DNA of 64,000 bases from Vibrio scophthalmi LMG 19158 (GCF_000222585.1 NZ_AFWE01000180.1:1-64000); one strand, 5' to 3'; counted from the first letter of the stretch, positions 24,270 through 36,660 are shown. A program made the numbers and translations. Notes: generated by a model from the sequence alone, not told the origin.

Positions 24270-25889
24270 TTACTTAGTATGTAAGCCTTTCTTTTCCAGC
24301 GCTTTGTAGATTAGCGATTGCTGGATAAGCGTTACGATGTTCGATACCAACCAGTACAGTACTAGGCCTGATGGGAAGAACAGGAAGAAGAAGGTAAACA
24401 TAACCGGCATAAAGGTCATGATCTTCTGCTGCATTGGATCGGTAACGGTTGTTGGGCTCATTTTTTGAATCATGAACATCGACGCACCCATCAACAATGG
24501 CAAGATGTAGTATGGGTCTTGCGCTGATAGATCGTGAATCCAACCGAAGAATGGTGAGTGACGAAGCTCAACCGATTCCATTAGTGCCCAGTAAAGCGCA
24601 ATGAAGATAGGCATTTGTAGAATTAGAGGTAAACAGCCGCCTAACGGGTTCACTTTCTCTTTCTTATACAATTCCATCATTTCTTGGCTCATGCGTTGAC
24701 GGTCATCGCCGATACGCTCACGCATTGCTGCCAACTTAGGTTGTAGCATGCGCATTTTCGCCATAGAAGTGTATTGTGCTTTCGTTAGTGGGTACATGGC
24801 ACCACGAACGATAAAGGTCAAACAGATGATTGCCACACCCCAGTTACCCACGAAACCGTGAATAAACGACAATAGTGAGTGTAGTGGCTTCGCGATGAAC
24901 CATAACCAACCGTAATCGACTACTAGGTCTAGGTGCGGTGCGACTTCTGCCATTTGATTTTGCAGTTTAGGACCTACCCATAGCGTTGCGGTGAAGTTTG
25001 CAGTGTCACCCGTTGCGATGGTTTTGTTTGGCATGCGTACACCGATATCAGCAAGGTTGCCAATTACACGGGTGTACAAGTTTGTGCCTGGTTCGTCACG
25101 AGGAATCCATGCTGTTGCGAAGTAGTGCTGGATCATTGCTGCCCAACCTTGACCGTCAGTCAGGTTAAGAGACAGGTTGCGATCTTGCATATCATCGAAG
25201 CTGTATTTCTTGTAGTTAACGTCTTGAGTCGAGTAAGCACCGCCACGGTAAGTTGGCATAGTGATGCTGCCGCCGTCATCCATTACGTTTTGACGTAGGT
25301 GGGCGTACATACCGAAAGTCGCATTGTTGCCTGAGTTGTTGACCACATCGTACTCAACGTTAACCGCATAGCTGCCACGTTCTAATACATAGGTTTTGAC
25401 GTAATCAAGGCCATTAGCAGAGAAAGTCATAGGGATGCGAAGTTCATCAACACCATCAGTTAGTTTAAAGCTATCTGCGCTGACTGTGTAAGCAGGACGG
25501 TTAGTGCTGCTTAAATCGATGCCTTGTGGGCCAACAAGACCACTTTGAGCAATAAATTGATGGCCAGGTTCGTTTTTCAGTAGTTCAAAACGTTCTGGAG
25601 AATCCAATTCTGCTGAGTATTGGTTTAAATCAGCTTGAACAACATCACCACCAACCGCATCAATAGACAGAGTTAATACATCCGTTGTTACAGTAATGAT
25701 TTTTGCAGCTGCCTGTTGAGATGGCGCTGGGTCAAGCTCATCGGCAAAAGATGGTGCAGGTAGGGAGCTGCTTGATTGAGCCTGTTCAATCGCTTGCGGC
25801 GCTGGATTCTTAGCTACATTCCATTGCTGGTAAAGTAGAAAGGACACCAAAGCTAGAGCGATTAACAGGATATTACGTTGAGAATCCAT
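24270..25889 (-). CDS. yidC: Membrane protein insertase YidC
   Basis: 539 residues. An N-terminal anchor ([17 protein letters not shown]) is followed by a large periplasmic beta domain (about 60-330). Five conserved C-terminal spans follow, with [24 protein letters not shown] (hydrophilic-groove arginine) and [23 protein letters not shown]. It inserts Fo c-subunits and other membrane proteins, alone or with SecYEG. The yidD stop lies 2 bases upstream of the yidC start region, so translation is probably coupled. Confidence 0.98.
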   Translation of the reverse strand: MDSQRNILLIALALVSFLLYQQWNVAKNPAPQAIEQAQSSSSLPAPSFADELDPAPSQQAAAKIITVTTDVLTLSIDAVGGDVVQADLNQYSAELDSPERFELLKNEPGHQFIAQSGLVGPQGIDLSSTNRPAYTVSADSFKLTDGVDELRIPMTFSANGLDYVKTYVLERGSYAVNVEYDVVNNSGNNATFGMYAHLRQNVMDDGGSITMPTYRGGAYSTQDVNYKKYSFDDMQDRNLSLNLTDGQGWAAMIQHYFATAWIPRDEPGTNLYTRVIGNLADIGVRMPNKTIATGDTANFTATLWVGPKLQNQMAEVAPHLDLVVDYGWLWFIAKPLHSLLSFIHGFVGNWGVAIICLTFIVRGAMYPLTKAQYTSMAKMRMLQPKLAAMRERIGDDRQRMSQEMMELYKKEKVNPLGGCLPLILQMPIFIALYWALMESVELRHSPFFGWIHDLSAQDPYYILPLLMGASMFMIQKMSPTTVTDPMQQKIMTFMPVMFTFFFLFFPSGLVLYWLVSNIVTLIQQSLIYKALEKKGLHTK

Positions 25890-25891
25890 CG

Positions 25892-26149
25892 TTATTTATC
25901 TCTGTCTTGTTTTTGAATTGGTGGAACGGGGTCAAAGCCCCCTTCACTTAGAGGGTGGCATTTTAATAGACGTTTGCTGGATAACCAACATCCTTTTACA
26001 AAACCGTGAGCTTTCAGCGCTTCTACAGCGTAACTTGAACAAGTTGGATGGAAACGACAGCGTGGTCCGATTAGAGGACTAATGAGGCCTTGATAGAGTC
26101 GGACGACGCCGATGGCTAGCCACGTGATGGGCGAGACAGACGCTGCCAT
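25892..26149 (-). CDS. yidD: Membrane protein insertion efficiency factor YidD
   Basis: 85 residues with the family motifs [30 protein letters not shown] and [12 protein letters not shown]. It is a small membrane-associated protein that assists YidC-dependent insertion. It overlaps the rnpA coding sequence by 34 bases in another frame, the arrangement seen in many proteobacteria. Confidence 0.96.
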   Translation of the reverse strand: MAASVSPITWLAIGVVRLYQGLISPLIGPRCRFHPTCSSYAVEALKAHGFVKGCWLSSKRLLKCHPLSEGGFDPVPPIQKQDRDK

Positions 26150-26472
26150 AGCTTTTCAAATAGGTTAAACATTTCGTCATTGCTTAAATCTTGCGCAGAT
26201 TTCTTGGCAATTACAACAAAATCTTTGTTTGGAAGTTGATGTTGATGATTACGGAAACTTTCACGAGATAGACGTTTAAAGCGGTTGCGACCAACAGCAG
26301 TTTTGATTTGCTTCTTAGGAACAGCCAAACCTAGTCGAGGATGAGATAGGTTATTATTGCGTGCAATGATGGTGAAATGAGGTGAGCCTGCTCGATGAGC
26401 TTGCTGGAAGACGTTTTGATAATGCTCGGGAGTTAACAAGCGTAACTCCCGATTGAACGCGTACGTATTCAA
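26116..26472 (-). CDS. rnpA: Ribonuclease P protein component RnpA
   Basis: 118 residues; binds the RNase P RNA and helps remove tRNA 5' leaders. The RNR motif is [16 protein letters not shown], preceded by [20 protein letters not shown]. The start is TTG ([12 protein letters not shown]), 13 bases after the rpmH stop and with no recognisable Shine-Dalgarno. This suggests low translation relative to rpmH or coupling to it; E. coli rnpA also uses a non-ATG start (GTG). The gene overlaps yidD by 34 bases. Confidence 0.96.
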   Translation of the reverse strand: MNTYAFNRELRLLTPEHYQNVFQQAHRAGSPHFTIIARNNNLSHPRLGLAVPKKQIKTAVGRNRFKRLSRESFRNHQHQLPNKDFVVIAKKSAQDLSNDEMFNLFEKLWQRLSRPSRG

Positions 26473-26485
26473 AATAAATTAATTA

Positions 26486-26620
26486 TTATTTTGACAGGCG
26501 CGCACGGCCTTTTGCACGACGTGCATTGATAACCTTACGGCCGTTCTTAGTAGCCATGCGTGCACGGAAGCCGTGAGTACGCTTGCGCTTTAGAACTGTA
26601 GGTTGAAAAGTGCGTTTCAT
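26486..26620 (-). CDS. rpmH: 50S ribosomal protein L34
   Basis: 44 residues, highly basic, read directly from the sequence: it starts [18 protein letters not shown], continues [20 protein letters not shown] and ends RARLSK. This is full-length L34. AAGG lies 8 bases before the ATG. The rpmH-rnpA-yidD-yidC order is universal near bacterial origins. Confidence 0.98.
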
Positions 26621-26710
26621 GATAATTACCTTACTGATCAGTAGTTTTAGGTTCTTTAGTTAACCCGGCGTGGGCATGTAGTCTTCTTTATATATATAGA
26701 GGACAACCGA

Positions 26711-26761
26711 CGCCTCTCAACAAAGAGGCGGAATTGTAATCACACTCACAAATTGTGTCAA
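26711..26761 (-). promoter_or_regulatory. rpmH promoter and start-site hairpin
   Basis: A perfect TTGACA (26756-26761), 17-base spacer and TACAAT (26733-26738) on the minus strand form a strong promoter about 110 bases upstream of rpmH. The expected start falls in a hairpin CGCCTCT CAACAA AGAGGCG (26711-26730), which would sit at the very 5' end of the mRNA. The leader then continues for about 100 bases with an alternating TATATATA tract. Confidence 0.82.
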
Positions 26762-26818
26762 CGACTCATGTGTGTGAAATTCCGCGTCGGGCGATTATAC
26801 GTAGTGTGAGCAAAATCT

Positions 26819-26836
26819 CAAGGATCAAACGATCCT
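26819..26836 (-). terminator. Hairpin after the amino-acid ABC ATPase gene
   Basis: AAGGATC AAAC GATCCTT is a perfect 7-bp stem just downstream of the ATPase stop codon on the minus strand, with only a weak T-rich tail. Confidence 0.55.
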
Positions 26837-26847
26837 TATCTTGATCT

Positions 26848-27585
26848 TTATTTTGCCGACACCTGATTGAGAAATTTTTGCAATCTTGGATCTTGGGGAT
26901 TATCGAACAACTCTTGTGGCGATCCTTGTTCAACAATATGCCCATCCGCCATGAAGATCACACGATCGGCAACTTCTTTGGCAAATTGCATTTCATGAGT
27001 GACCACCAGCATGGTTTGATGCTGGATCGCGAGCTGTTTCATCAACTGTAATACTTCACCTACCCATTCTGGATCGAGTGCCGAAGTTGGTTCATCAAAT
27101 AACAGCAGTTCGGGCTGAAGGGCCATCGCTCGGCCAATGCCTACACGTTGCTGTTGACCACCAGAAAGGGCGGCGGGATAGCTGTCACCTTTGTCGCTAA
27201 GTCCAATATTATCAAGTATTTGCTGTGCCTTTTCTAATGCGGCCTTTTTTGTCCAACCGCGCACAGTAATCAGGCCTTCAGCAATGTTTTGTTGTGCTGT
27301 CATATGAGCAAACAGAGCGTAATTTTGAAACACAAAAGCAGTTTTCCTTCGTAGCGCGAGTACTTCTGCCTTGCTGTGTTTCGCGGTATCGACGATGACA
27401 TCATCAATTTGAATCGAGCCTTGATCGGCTTGCTCTAAAAAGTTTACGCAGCGTAATAGTGTCGATTTACCGGTGCCACTTGAACCGATAATAACGATGA
27501 TCTCTCCCTGATTAATTTCAAGGTCAATACCTTTTAATATCTCGGTATCGCCAAAGTGTTTGTGAATGTTATTTAGTCGGATCAT
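26848..27585 (-). CDS. Polar amino-acid ABC transporter, ATP-binding protein
   Basis: 245 residues of the GlnQ/ArtP/TcyN type. Walker A is IGSSGTGKSTLLRCVN, the Q-loop is FVFQNYALFAHMT, the signature is LSGGQQQRVGIGRAMA, and Walker B is LLLFDEPTSALDPEWVGEV with H-loop VVTHEMQFAKEVADR. It overlaps the permease gene by 4 bases. With 27582-28253 and 28339-29097 it forms a three-gene importer. The substrate is inferred from the binding protein. Confidence 0.92.
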   Translation of the reverse strand: MIRLNNIHKHFGDTEILKGIDLEINQGEIIVIIGSSGTGKSTLLRCVNFLEQADQGSIQIDDVIVDTAKHSKAEVLALRRKTAFVFQNYALFAHMTAQQNIAEGLITVRGWTKKAALEKAQQILDNIGLSDKGDSYPAALSGGQQQRVGIGRAMALQPELLLFDEPTSALDPEWVGEVLQLMKQLAIQHQTMLVVTHEMQFAKEVADRVIFMADGHIVEQGSPQELFDNPQDPRLQKFLNQVSAK

Positions 27586-28253
27586 CGTAAATAGGCCCTA
27601 TTTAATTTTACTTCTGCCCATGTTTGCACTCGGGTCAAAATCAGTACTACGCCCCAATAAATTAATGCAACGGCTAAAAATGCTTCAAAAAAGCGGAAAC
27701 TCGAAGAGGCTTCCATCTGCGCTTTCGCCATAATTTCGGCTACGCCTAAGGTAAAAGCTAACGAAGTTGATTTGATCATATCGATGAAATAGTTCATCAA
27801 TGAAGGGAGAGCGACTCTGGTTGCTTGCGGCAAAATAATGCGGCGCATCGCTTGAGTAGTGGTCATTCCAACAGACAAACTGGCTTCCATTTGGCTGCGA
27901 TCGATACCGATAATGGCGGCTCGAATCGTTTCAGCCATGTAGGCGGCAAAATGCAAAGTAAGGCCGATTACGGCAGCACTAAACGCATCGACACCGACCA
28001 TGATCGGAAAGATTTGCGGTAAACCGTAATAGAGTAAAAATAGTTGTACTAACAGCGGTGTACCGCGGAAAAAGCTAATGTAGAGCTGGCTGAGTTGATC
28101 AAGCATCGGGATGCGAAACACGCGAATATTGGCCAAAATGACCGCTAAAGTGAGCGCGAAAACCAACCCTAACGTGGCCATTTCCATTGTGGTGCCGAGA
28201 TATTTAAGCAAGATCGGCATCAGTTCCAGCATGTAGTGAAAATCGAATCCCAT
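27582..28253 (-). CDS. Polar amino-acid ABC transporter, permease
   Basis: 223 residues of the HisM/GlnP family with about five membrane spans. The EAA loop MEASLSVGMTTTQAMRRIILPQATRVALPSL contacts the ATPase, and the N-terminal span has TTMEMATLGLVFALTLAVILA. It lies downstream of the binding-protein gene, separated by a hairpin at 28278-28300 that probably lowers its transcription. Confidence 0.92.
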   Translation of the reverse strand: MGFDFHYMLELMPILLKYLGTTMEMATLGLVFALTLAVILANIRVFRIPMLDQLSQLYISFFRGTPLLVQLFLLYYGLPQIFPIMVGVDAFSAAVIGLTLHFAAYMAETIRAAIIGIDRSQMEASLSVGMTTTQAMRRIILPQATRVALPSLMNYFIDMIKSTSLAFTLGVAEIMAKAQMEASSSFRFFEAFLAVALIYWGVVLILTRVQTWAEVKLNRAYLR

Positions 28254-28264
28254 AAATGTTTACC

Positions 28265-28300
28265 TAAAAAAGAAAGAAAAGGTGGAATAAATCCACCTTT
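28265..28300 (-). terminator. Intra-operon hairpin between binding protein and permease
   Basis: AAAGGTGGA TTTAT TCCACCTTT on the minus strand is followed by TCTTTCTTTTTT. This looks like a leaky intrinsic terminator, commonly used to make more binding protein than membrane components. Confidence 0.75.
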
Positions 28301-28338
28301 GTTTGACGAGCCATTGGTGTGGCGAGTAATACAACGCT

Positions 28339-29097
28339 TTAGTGCGTAATGTCCGCTCCAAACCATTTCTCAGAAATTGTGGCTAATGTGCCATCGGCGC
28401 GCATAGCGGCGAGTGCTTGGTTGACTTCGCTTTGCAGTTGCTGGCCACGAGCGTTGTTTAAAAATGGCCAGGCGTTTTCGATGGTTTCAAACGGTTCACC
28501 TGCCAGCTGTAACGGAAGCCCAGTCTTTTTAATTAACTCTAGTGCAGAAAGGCGATCCATCACAAATGCATCGGCGCGACCTAACGCGACATCATGCTCA
28601 ATACCGGTATCGTAAGTTTTGATCGTAATTTGGTTGTCTTTATCGTAGCTGCGCAATAGTTGCTCAAAATTCGATCCTAAATTGACCGCCACGGTTTTTC
28701 CGGCCAGATCGGTCACGGATTGGATGCTGTCATTCCCCTTACGAACGGTAATTTGTGCGCCATCAACCACATAAGGATCCGCAAACAGGAATTTGGCTTG
28801 GCGCGCTTCGGTGATGGTGATTTGATTGGAGATGGTGTCGATACGACCTGTTTCCAGTAAGCCGAATAAACCAGAAAAGCTCGCGGTCACGTATTCCACT
28901 TGGTAGCCGTTACGTTGACCTATCTCATCCCATAAATCGACTTCAAACCCCTGTAATTTATCTTTTTCCACAAAAGTAAATGGGAAGTAGCGACCTGACA
29001 TCCCCACTTTTACCTCAGTGATAGCGGCATCTGCGGCTTGTACGGTGGCAGCGGATAGTGCGATTGCAGCAACGGCTGCTTTAATCCAGTTTTTCAT
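28339..29097 (-). CDS. Polar amino-acid ABC transporter, substrate-binding protein
   Basis: 252 residues from the ATG at 29097, which has GGAG upstream and starts a clear signal peptide (MKNWIKAAVAAIALSAA...VQA). The longer ORF to 29295 has no such features. The SBP_bac_3 fold shows KVGMSGRYFPFTFVEKDKLQGFEVDLWDEI, DTISNQITITEAR and a C-terminal EKWFGADITH closely resembling E. coli cystine-binding TcyJ (FliY). Cystine or another polar amino acid is a reasonable guess, not established here. Confidence 0.9.
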   Translation of the reverse strand: MKNWIKAAVAAIALSAATVQAADAAITEVKVGMSGRYFPFTFVEKDKLQGFEVDLWDEIGQRNGYQVEYVTASFSGLFGLLETGRIDTISNQITITEARQAKFLFADPYVVDGAQITVRKGNDSIQSVTDLAGKTVAVNLGSNFEQLLRSYDKDNQITIKTYDTGIEHDVALGRADAFVMDRLSALELIKKTGLPLQLAGEPFETIENAWPFLNNARGQQLQSEVNQALAAMRADGTLATISEKWFGADITH

Positions 29098-29149
29098 ATT
29101 GAGACTCCATCTAATTATGGGAGTAAATACTACTGTCTGGTGACTTGAT

Positions 29150-29500
29150 TCGATAAATAACCAAGAGCGATAACCTAGACAGGTTAGTAATAAGTTTGTT
29201 GATAGTAGTTTATTCACATCGCGTTGATGACGGGTAATACGTTGCCCAATAATGAAAGATGACGTTGTGGATAACGTGATCAAAAAAACATTCATTCACA
29301 GAGTTATCACCAAAGTGATGATCTGAGTAAAAGTAGGCAAATGTGGATCAAATTGTGGGTAAGGCTGGGGTGAGGTGTGATGATCCAGCGAATAATCACA
29401 AAATAATTGTGAATAACTTGGATCTTATTCACTGGATCACCGATCAATCGCTGGTGATCTTGGTTATCAACAGGTAAAATCGCTAATCTTTTCCGATCTA
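29150..29500 (+). promoter_or_regulatory. dnaA upstream regulatory region with DnaA boxes
   Basis: This gene-free stretch holds DnaA-box-like 9-mers: TTATTCACA at 29210-29218, TGTGGATAA at 29266-29274, TGTGAATAA at 29408-29416 and TTATCAACA at 29464-29472, plus several GATC sites. They fit DnaA autoregulation and Dam/SeqA control. I could not place the -35/-10 of dnaA with confidence. Confidence 0.7.
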
Positions 29501-29521
29501 TTTACTTCGAGTGGGGGCACT

Positions 29522-30928
29522 GTGTCATCTTCGCTTTGGTTGCAATGTTTGCAACAGCTTCAAGAAGAGCTACCAGCTACAGAATTCAGTATGTGGGTAC
29601 GTCCGCTACAAGCGGAGCTCAGTGATAATACACTTACCTTATTTGCACCTAACCGTTTTGTGTTGGATTGGGTACGCGATAAGTATCTCAATAGTATTAA
29701 TCGTCTACTGCAAGAGTACTGTGGTAACGATATCCCGAACTTACGTTTTGAAGTAGGTAGTCGCCCAGTTGCTGCGCCAAAACCGGCGCCGACTAAACGC
29801 ACACCAGCAGATGTAGCCGCTGAATCATCAGCGCCAGCACAGTTGCAAGCGCGCAAGCCAGTACATAAAACCTGGGATGACGATAAAGCGTTGGCGGATA
29901 TTAACCACCGCTCAAACGTCAATCCAAAGCATAAGTTTAATAACTTTGTTGAAGGTAAATCTAACCAGCTTGGTTTAGCTGCGGCTCGCCAGGTTTCTGA
30001 TAACCCGGGCACAGCGTATAACCCACTGTTTTTGTACGGTGGTACGGGTTTGGGTAAAACCCACCTTTTGCATGCGGTTGGTAACGCTATTATTGATAAC
30101 AAGCCGAACGCGAAAGTTATCTACATGCACTCAGAGCGCTTCGTGCAAGATATGGTGAAAGCACTGCAAAACAACGCGATTGAAGAATTCAAACGTTACT
30201 ACCGCAGTGTTGACGCGTTACTTATCGATGATATTCAATTCTTTGCGAATAAAGAGCGTTCTCAAGAAGAATTCTTCCATACCTTCAATGCGTTATTGGA
30301 AGGCAATCAACAGATCATTCTTACTTCTGACCGTTATCCCAAAGAGATCAACGGCGTAGAAGATCGTTTAAAATCTCGCTTTGGTTGGGGTCTGACCGTT
30401 GCGATCGAGCCACCTGAGCTTGAAACGCGCGTGGCGATCTTGATGAAGAAAGCCGAGGATCACCAAATTCACCTTGCGGATGAAGTGGCGTTCTTTATTG
30501 CGAAGCGTCTACGTTCGAACGTTCGTGAGCTGGAAGGCGCATTGAACCGCGTGATTGCCAATGCCAACTTTACCGGTCGTCCAATTACGATTGATTTTGT
30601 GCGTGAAGCATTGCGTGACTTGCTGGCTCTACAAGAGAAGCTGGTGACCATCGACAATATTCAAAAAACCGTGGCGGAATACTACAAGATTAAAGTGGCT
30701 GACTTATTGTCAAAACGCCGTTCTCGTTCCGTTGCGCGTCCTCGCCAGTTAGCGATGGCACTATCGAAAGAATTGACCAACCACAGCTTGCCGGAAATCG
30801 GTGATGCATTTGGTGGTCGTGACCATACGACGGTATTGCATGCTTGTCGTAAGATTGCTCAACTGCGTGAAGAAAGCCACGATATCAAAGAAGATTACTC
30901 TAACTTGATTCGTACCCTTTCATCGTAA
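29522..30928 (+). CDS. dnaA: Chromosomal replication initiator DnaA
   Basis: 468 residues, GTG start preceded by a G-rich ribosome site, as in E. coli (GTG-TCA...). Domain I ([21 protein letters not shown]) is followed by a flexible linker (about 85-135). The AAA+ domain has Walker [15 protein letters not shown], Walker [10 protein letters not shown], sensor ILTSDRYP and box VII FGWGLTV. Domain IV carries the DnaA-box-binding helix [15 protein letters not shown]. It heads dnaA-dnaN-recF-gyrB, about 7.4 kb from oriC. Confidence 0.99.
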   Translation: MSSSLWLQCLQQLQEELPATEFSMWVRPLQAELSDNTLTLFAPNRFVLDWVRDKYLNSINRLLQEYCGNDIPNLRFEVGSRPVAAPKPAPTKRTPADVAAESSAPAQLQARKPVHKTWDDDKALADINHRSNVNPKHKFNNFVEGKSNQLGLAAARQVSDNPGTAYNPLFLYGGTGLGKTHLLHAVGNAIIDNKPNAKVIYMHSERFVQDMVKALQNNAIEEFKRYYRSVDALLIDDIQFFANKERSQEEFFHTFNALLEGNQQIILTSDRYPKEINGVEDRLKSRFGWGLTVAIEPPELETRVAILMKKAEDHQIHLADEVAFFIAKRLRSNVRELEGALNRVIANANFTGRPITIDFVREALRDLLALQEKLVTIDNIQKTVAEYYKIKVADLLSKRRSRSVARPRQLAMALSKELTNHSLPEIGDAFGGRDHTTVLHACRKIAQLREESHDIKEDYSNLIRTLSS

Positions 30929-31014
30929 TTCGCGGTATTCTAGACAGTTGCTAATATTGGCTAAAGAATCGTAGCCAAACGTAAAGCCATAACGAATTCA
31001 AACAAGAGCGCATT

Positions 31015-32115
31015 ATGAAATTTTCCATCGAACGTAGTCATCTACTTAAACCCCTGCAACAAGTGTCGGGTGCTTTAGGTGGGCGTCCAACACTGCCTAT
31101 CTTAGGTAACCTCTTGCTTAAGGTTGAAGAAAATACCTTATCCATGACGGCCACCGATTTAGAAGTAGAGTTGATCAGCCGTGTCACGCTCGAAGGGGAT
31201 TTTGAAGCTGGTAGCATTACTGTGCCATCACGTAAGTTCCTCGATATTTGTCGTGGCCTGCCTGATGACTCTGTGATCACCTTTATTCTCGAAGGCGATC
31301 GCGTTCAAGTGCGTTCTGGCCGTAGCCGTTTCTCATTGGCGACATTGCCAGCTAATGATTTCCCTAATATTGAAGATTGGCAAAGTGAAGTTGAAGTGTC
31401 ACTGACCCAAGCAGAACTGCGCGGTTTGATTGAGAAAACACAATTCTCTATGGCGAACCAAGATGTGCGTTACTACCTTAACGGCATGCTATTTGAAATC
31501 GACGGCACCACACTGCGTAGCGTGGCGACTGATGGCCACCGTATGGCGGTTTCTTTAGTGTCTCTAGGCGCTGATTTTGCAACTAAGCAGATCATCGTTC
31601 CGCGTAAAGGCGTACAAGAATTGGTGAAACTACTGGATGCACCTGAGCAGCCGGTTGTTTTGCAAATTGGTAGTTCAAACGTTCGTGCTGAAGTGAACAA
31701 CTTTGTTTTCACCTCTAAGCTGGTGGATGGGCGTTTCCCTGATTATCGTCGCGTAATGCCGCAAACAACGACCAAAACCCTAGAAGCGGGTTGTGATGAG
31801 TTGCGCCAAGCCTTTTCACGTGCAGCGATTCTATCGAATGAAAAATTCCGTGGTGTGCGCGTTAATCTTGCTGATAACGAAATGCGCATTACCGCTAATA
31901 ACCCAGAGCAAGAAGAAGCCGAAGAAATGTTAGACGTGACCTTTGAAGGTGACGCGATCGAAATCGGTTTTAACGTGAGTTATGTTCTGGATGTGCTTAA
32001 TACGCTTCGTTGCGAAAAAGTACGCTTATCAATGTCAGATGCCAACGCCAGTGCGTTGATTGAAAACGCTGATGATGACAGCGCACTCTACGTGGTGATG
32101 CCAATTCGACTCTAG
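31015..32115 (+). CDS. dnaN: DNA polymerase III beta sliding clamp
   Basis: 366 residues (the usual clamp length), three repeated topologically identical domains; dimerises as a ring that tethers Pol III. The N-terminus [32 protein letters not shown] and C-terminus [13 protein letters not shown] are typical, the latter lining the peptide-binding cleft. The stop is 1 base before recF, so the two are translationally coupled. Confidence 0.99.
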   Translation: MKFSIERSHLLKPLQQVSGALGGRPTLPILGNLLLKVEENTLSMTATDLEVELISRVTLEGDFEAGSITVPSRKFLDICRGLPDDSVITFILEGDRVQVRSGRSRFSLATLPANDFPNIEDWQSEVEVSLTQAELRGLIEKTQFSMANQDVRYYLNGMLFEIDGTTLRSVATDGHRMAVSLVSLGADFATKQIIVPRKGVQELVKLLDAPEQPVVLQIGSSNVRAEVNNFVFTSKLVDGRFPDYRRVMPQTTTKTLEAGCDELRQAFSRAAILSNEKFRGVRVNLADNEMRITANNPEQEEAEEMLDVTFEGDAIEIGFNVSYVLDVLNTLRCEKVRLSMSDANASALIENADDDSALYVVMPIRL

Positions 32116-32116
32116 C

Positions 32117-33196
32117 ATGCCGCTTTCTCGTCTAATTATTCAGCAATTTCGAAACATTAAAGCCTGTGATATTGACCTATCAGCAGGCTTTAACTTTCTT
32201 ATTGGCCCAAATGGCAGCGGCAAAACCAGTGTCTTAGAAGCGATCTATTTGCTCGGACATGGTCGCTCTTTTAAGAGTTCGCTAACTGGACGCGTGATCC
32301 AAAATGAGTGTGACGAGCTGTTTGTACATGGCCGTTTTTTGAACTCGGATCAATTTGAGCTACCAATTGGCATTAATAAGCAGCGTGATGGCACGACAGA
32401 GGTTAAAATAGGCGGTCAATCTGGGCAAAAATTGGCTCAATTGGCGCAGGTGTTACCACTGCAACTTATTCACCCTGAAGGGTTTGATTTGTTGACGGAT
32501 GGGCCAAAACATCGTCGTGCATTTATTGATTGGGGTGTGTTTCACACCGAAAATGCATTTTTTGATGCTTGGGGTCGCTTTAAGCGATTAAACAAGCAAC
32601 GTAATGCGTTATTGAAAACGGCGCGCAGTTATCGAGAGCTCAGTTATTGGGATCAAGAAATGGCGCGTTTGGCTGAGAATATAAGCCAATGGCGCGCTCT
32701 GTATATCGAGCAGATGAGCGCCAAAGCTGAGCAACTATGTAAGCTATTTTTGCCAGAATTTGATATTCAATTGAAGTATTATAGAGGCTGGGATAAGGAC
32801 ACTCCTTATCAGGAAATCCTCGAGAAAAACTTCGAGCGTGACCAATCGTTAGGCTACACCTTTAGTGGGCCAAACAAAGCGGATTTACGCATCAAGGTAA
32901 ACGCAACACCAGTTGAAGATGTGCTATCACGTGGTCAACTTAAGTTGATGGTGTGTGCATTGCGCGTCGCGCAAGGACAACACTTAACGGAAATGACCGG
33001 AAAGCAATGCATTTACCTTATTGATGACTTTGCATCGGAATTAGATAGTCAACGTCGTAAGCGTCTCGCAGACTGCTTAAAAGAGACGGGGGCTCAAGTT
33101 TTTGTAAGTTCTATAACCGAAAGCCATATTGCCGACATGCGCGGTGAGAATGGCAAGATGTTCCATGTGGAACATGGCACAATAGAGCAACGATAA
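32117..33196 (+). CDS. recF: DNA replication and repair protein RecF
   Basis: 359 residues; an SMC-like ABC ATPase that helps load RecA at gaps together with RecO and RecR. Walker A is [20 protein letters not shown], the signature is [19 protein letters not shown] and Walker B is [13 protein letters not shown]. The last codons (MFHVEHGT) encode a parS-like palindrome at 33159-33174. The gene starts 1 base after dnaN. Confidence 0.98.
   Translation: MPLSRLIIQQFRNIKACDIDLSAGFNFLIGPNGSGKTSVLEAIYLLGHGRSFKSSLTGRVIQNECDELFVHGRFLNSDQFELPIGINKQRDGTTEVKIGGQSGQKLAQLAQVLPLQLIHPEGFDLLTDGPKHRRAFIDWGVFHTENAFFDAWGRFKRLNKQRNALLKTARSYRELSYWDQEMARLAENISQWRALYIEQMSAKAEQLCKLFLPEFDIQLKYYRGWDKDTPYQEILEKNFERDQSLGYTFSGPNKADLRIKVNATPVEDVLSRGQLKLMVCALRVAQGQHLTEMTGKQCIYLIDDFASELDSQRRKRLADCLKETGAQVFVSSITESHIADMRGENGKMFHVEHGTIEQR
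33159..33174. promoter_or_regulatory. Candidate parS site inside recF
   Basis: TGTTCCATGTGGAACA differs at one position from the palindromic 16-mer TGTTCCACGTGGAACA bound by ParB in pseudomonads, and it keeps both half-sites. It is about 11 kb from oriC and 14 kb from parAB. It could be a genuine ParB loading site or a by-product of a conserved C-terminal peptide. Confidence 0.55.
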
Positions 33197-33210
33197 ATAG
33201 CGGAAGATAA

Positions 33211-35634
<2,424 letters not shown>

Positions 35635-35660
35635 ACGCTGATTTGTCGTCTAAATTTAAA

Positions 35661-35688
35661 AACGCAGACAGTAATGTCTGCGTTTTTT
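35661..35688 (+). terminator. gyrB terminator
   Basis: AACGCAGACA GTAA TGTCTGCGTT followed by five more T residues; a perfect 10-bp stem 27 bases after the gyrB stop. Confidence 0.95.
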
Positions 35689-35812
35689 ATTGCGTGAAAT
35701 AAACGAGCCGAGAGTTGAGAAACGAGATATGGCTGCGGTAACGCTTGGTTTTGAGAGCACGACGTTTACAGAAAAAGTGGATTGGCGTTTTTCATTCTCC
35801 GCATATTAGCGC

Positions 35813-35858
35813 GTCATCCTCGAGAGCGAGGAACGAATGAGTCGGGATCTTGGACTAT
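35813..35858. repeat. REP-like intergenic repeat unit (copy A)
   Basis: The unit begins GTCATCCTCGAGAGC and contains GAGGAACGA (35828-35836) followed by GAGTCGGGATCTTGGACTATA. It is clearly related to both arms of the inverted element at 45677-45766. It lies in the 484-base gap between the gyrB terminator and the small heat-shock gene, in which I see no credible coding sequence. Confidence 0.65.
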
Positions 35859-36122
35859 AAATATAAAAGTTTCAGCAGATCGCTTGAAAGTGGCCGGATC
35901 GGGTCATATATCTATTAATGAAGAGGGAAAGCTAGCTTGCTCAACAAGAGAAGATTGGCACCTCTGAAATCGCTAAACGAGATCGCTCAGGAGAGGATAC
36001 TCAGTGTTAGCTCACAACTTAACTCTCGATTCGACATCATGTCCACGTACCTAAAGAGTAGGTCAGAGGAATGAATGATTGAATCCCTTAGCTCGGCGCT
36101 GTCTTGCATAAATGCGCCATAT

Positions 36123-36172
36123 GGATGACCTTCATCCGGGCTGAGACTATTGCTTAAAAAGAGGATAGGATT
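36123..36172 (+). promoter_or_regulatory. Probable ROSE-like RNA thermometer in the hsp20 leader
   Basis: The leader has a first hairpin GGATGA CCT TCATCC (36123-36137). A second stem pairs CTATTGCTT (36147-36155) with the Shine-Dalgarno segment AGAGGATAG (36160-36168) across AAAA, leaving a G opposite G. UUGCU opposite the ribosome site with a G-G mismatch is the hallmark of ROSE thermometers, which melt at heat-shock temperature. Confidence 0.65.
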
Positions 36173-36610
36173 ATGCGTAATGTAGATTTCTCACCACTAT
36201 ACCGTAATGCGATTGGTTTTGACCGTCTGTTCAACTTGATGGAAAACCAAACAGCGAAAAACACATCTGGCGGTTACCCTCCGTATAACATTGAGCAAAA
36301 AGATGAGCATAACTTCCGTATCACTATGGCGGTTGCTGGTTTTGCTGAAGAGCAGCTTGATCTGACTCAGAATGAAAATATGCTGATCGTGAAGGGTGAA
36401 CGTAAAGCTGAAGAAGGCAAAAACTACGTTTATCAAGGTATCGCAGAGCGTGATTTTGAACGTAAATTCCAATTAGCGGATTATGTTAAGGTGGCCGGCG
36501 CTTCAATGGAAAATGGTTTATTGCATATTGATTTGGTTCGTGAAATTCCAGAAGCAATGAAACCACGTAAGATTGCCATTGGTGGCAGCCAGTTGATTGA
36601 TAACAACTAA
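36173..36610 (+). CDS. Small heat-shock protein, IbpA/IbpB family (Hsp20)
   Basis: 145 residues with an alpha-crystallin domain (about 35-125): [35 protein letters not shown] and [13 protein letters not shown]. The flanks [15 protein letters not shown] and [12 protein letters not shown] match IbpA/IbpB. It holds unfolding proteins for ClpB/DnaK. A single copy is present, so choosing between ibpA and ibpB is not meaningful. The leader carries a probable RNA thermometer. I could not place a convincing sigma-32 promoter at correct spacing. Confidence 0.95.
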   Translation: MRNVDFSPLYRNAIGFDRLFNLMENQTAKNTSGGYPPYNIEQKDEHNFRITMAVAGFAEEQLDLTQNENMLIVKGERKAEEGKNYVYQGIAERDFERKFQLADYVKVAGASMENGLLHIDLVREIPEAMKPRKIAIGGSQLIDNN

Positions 36611-36660
36611 TTATTGTGACTATCGTTCGCAACTCACCGCGAACGTTATAGAATGAGAAA

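Noticed and set aside
29098-29295. N-terminal extension of the amino-acid-binding protein
   Set aside because: A clear signal peptide with ribosome site starts at 29097; the extension overlaps DnaA-box DNA.
32531-32546. TGTTTCAC-containing parS-like sequence in the middle of recF
   Set aside because: Only the left half-site matches; the right half has several mismatches.
35782-35967. 61-codon plus-strand ORF after gyrB
   Set aside because: It overlaps a REP-like unit, has no ribosome site and no recognisable protein pattern.
36100-36130. Sigma-32 promoter for the small heat-shock gene
   Set aside because: CTTGCA and CGCCATAT are present but only 8 bases apart, too close for a sigma-32 promoter.
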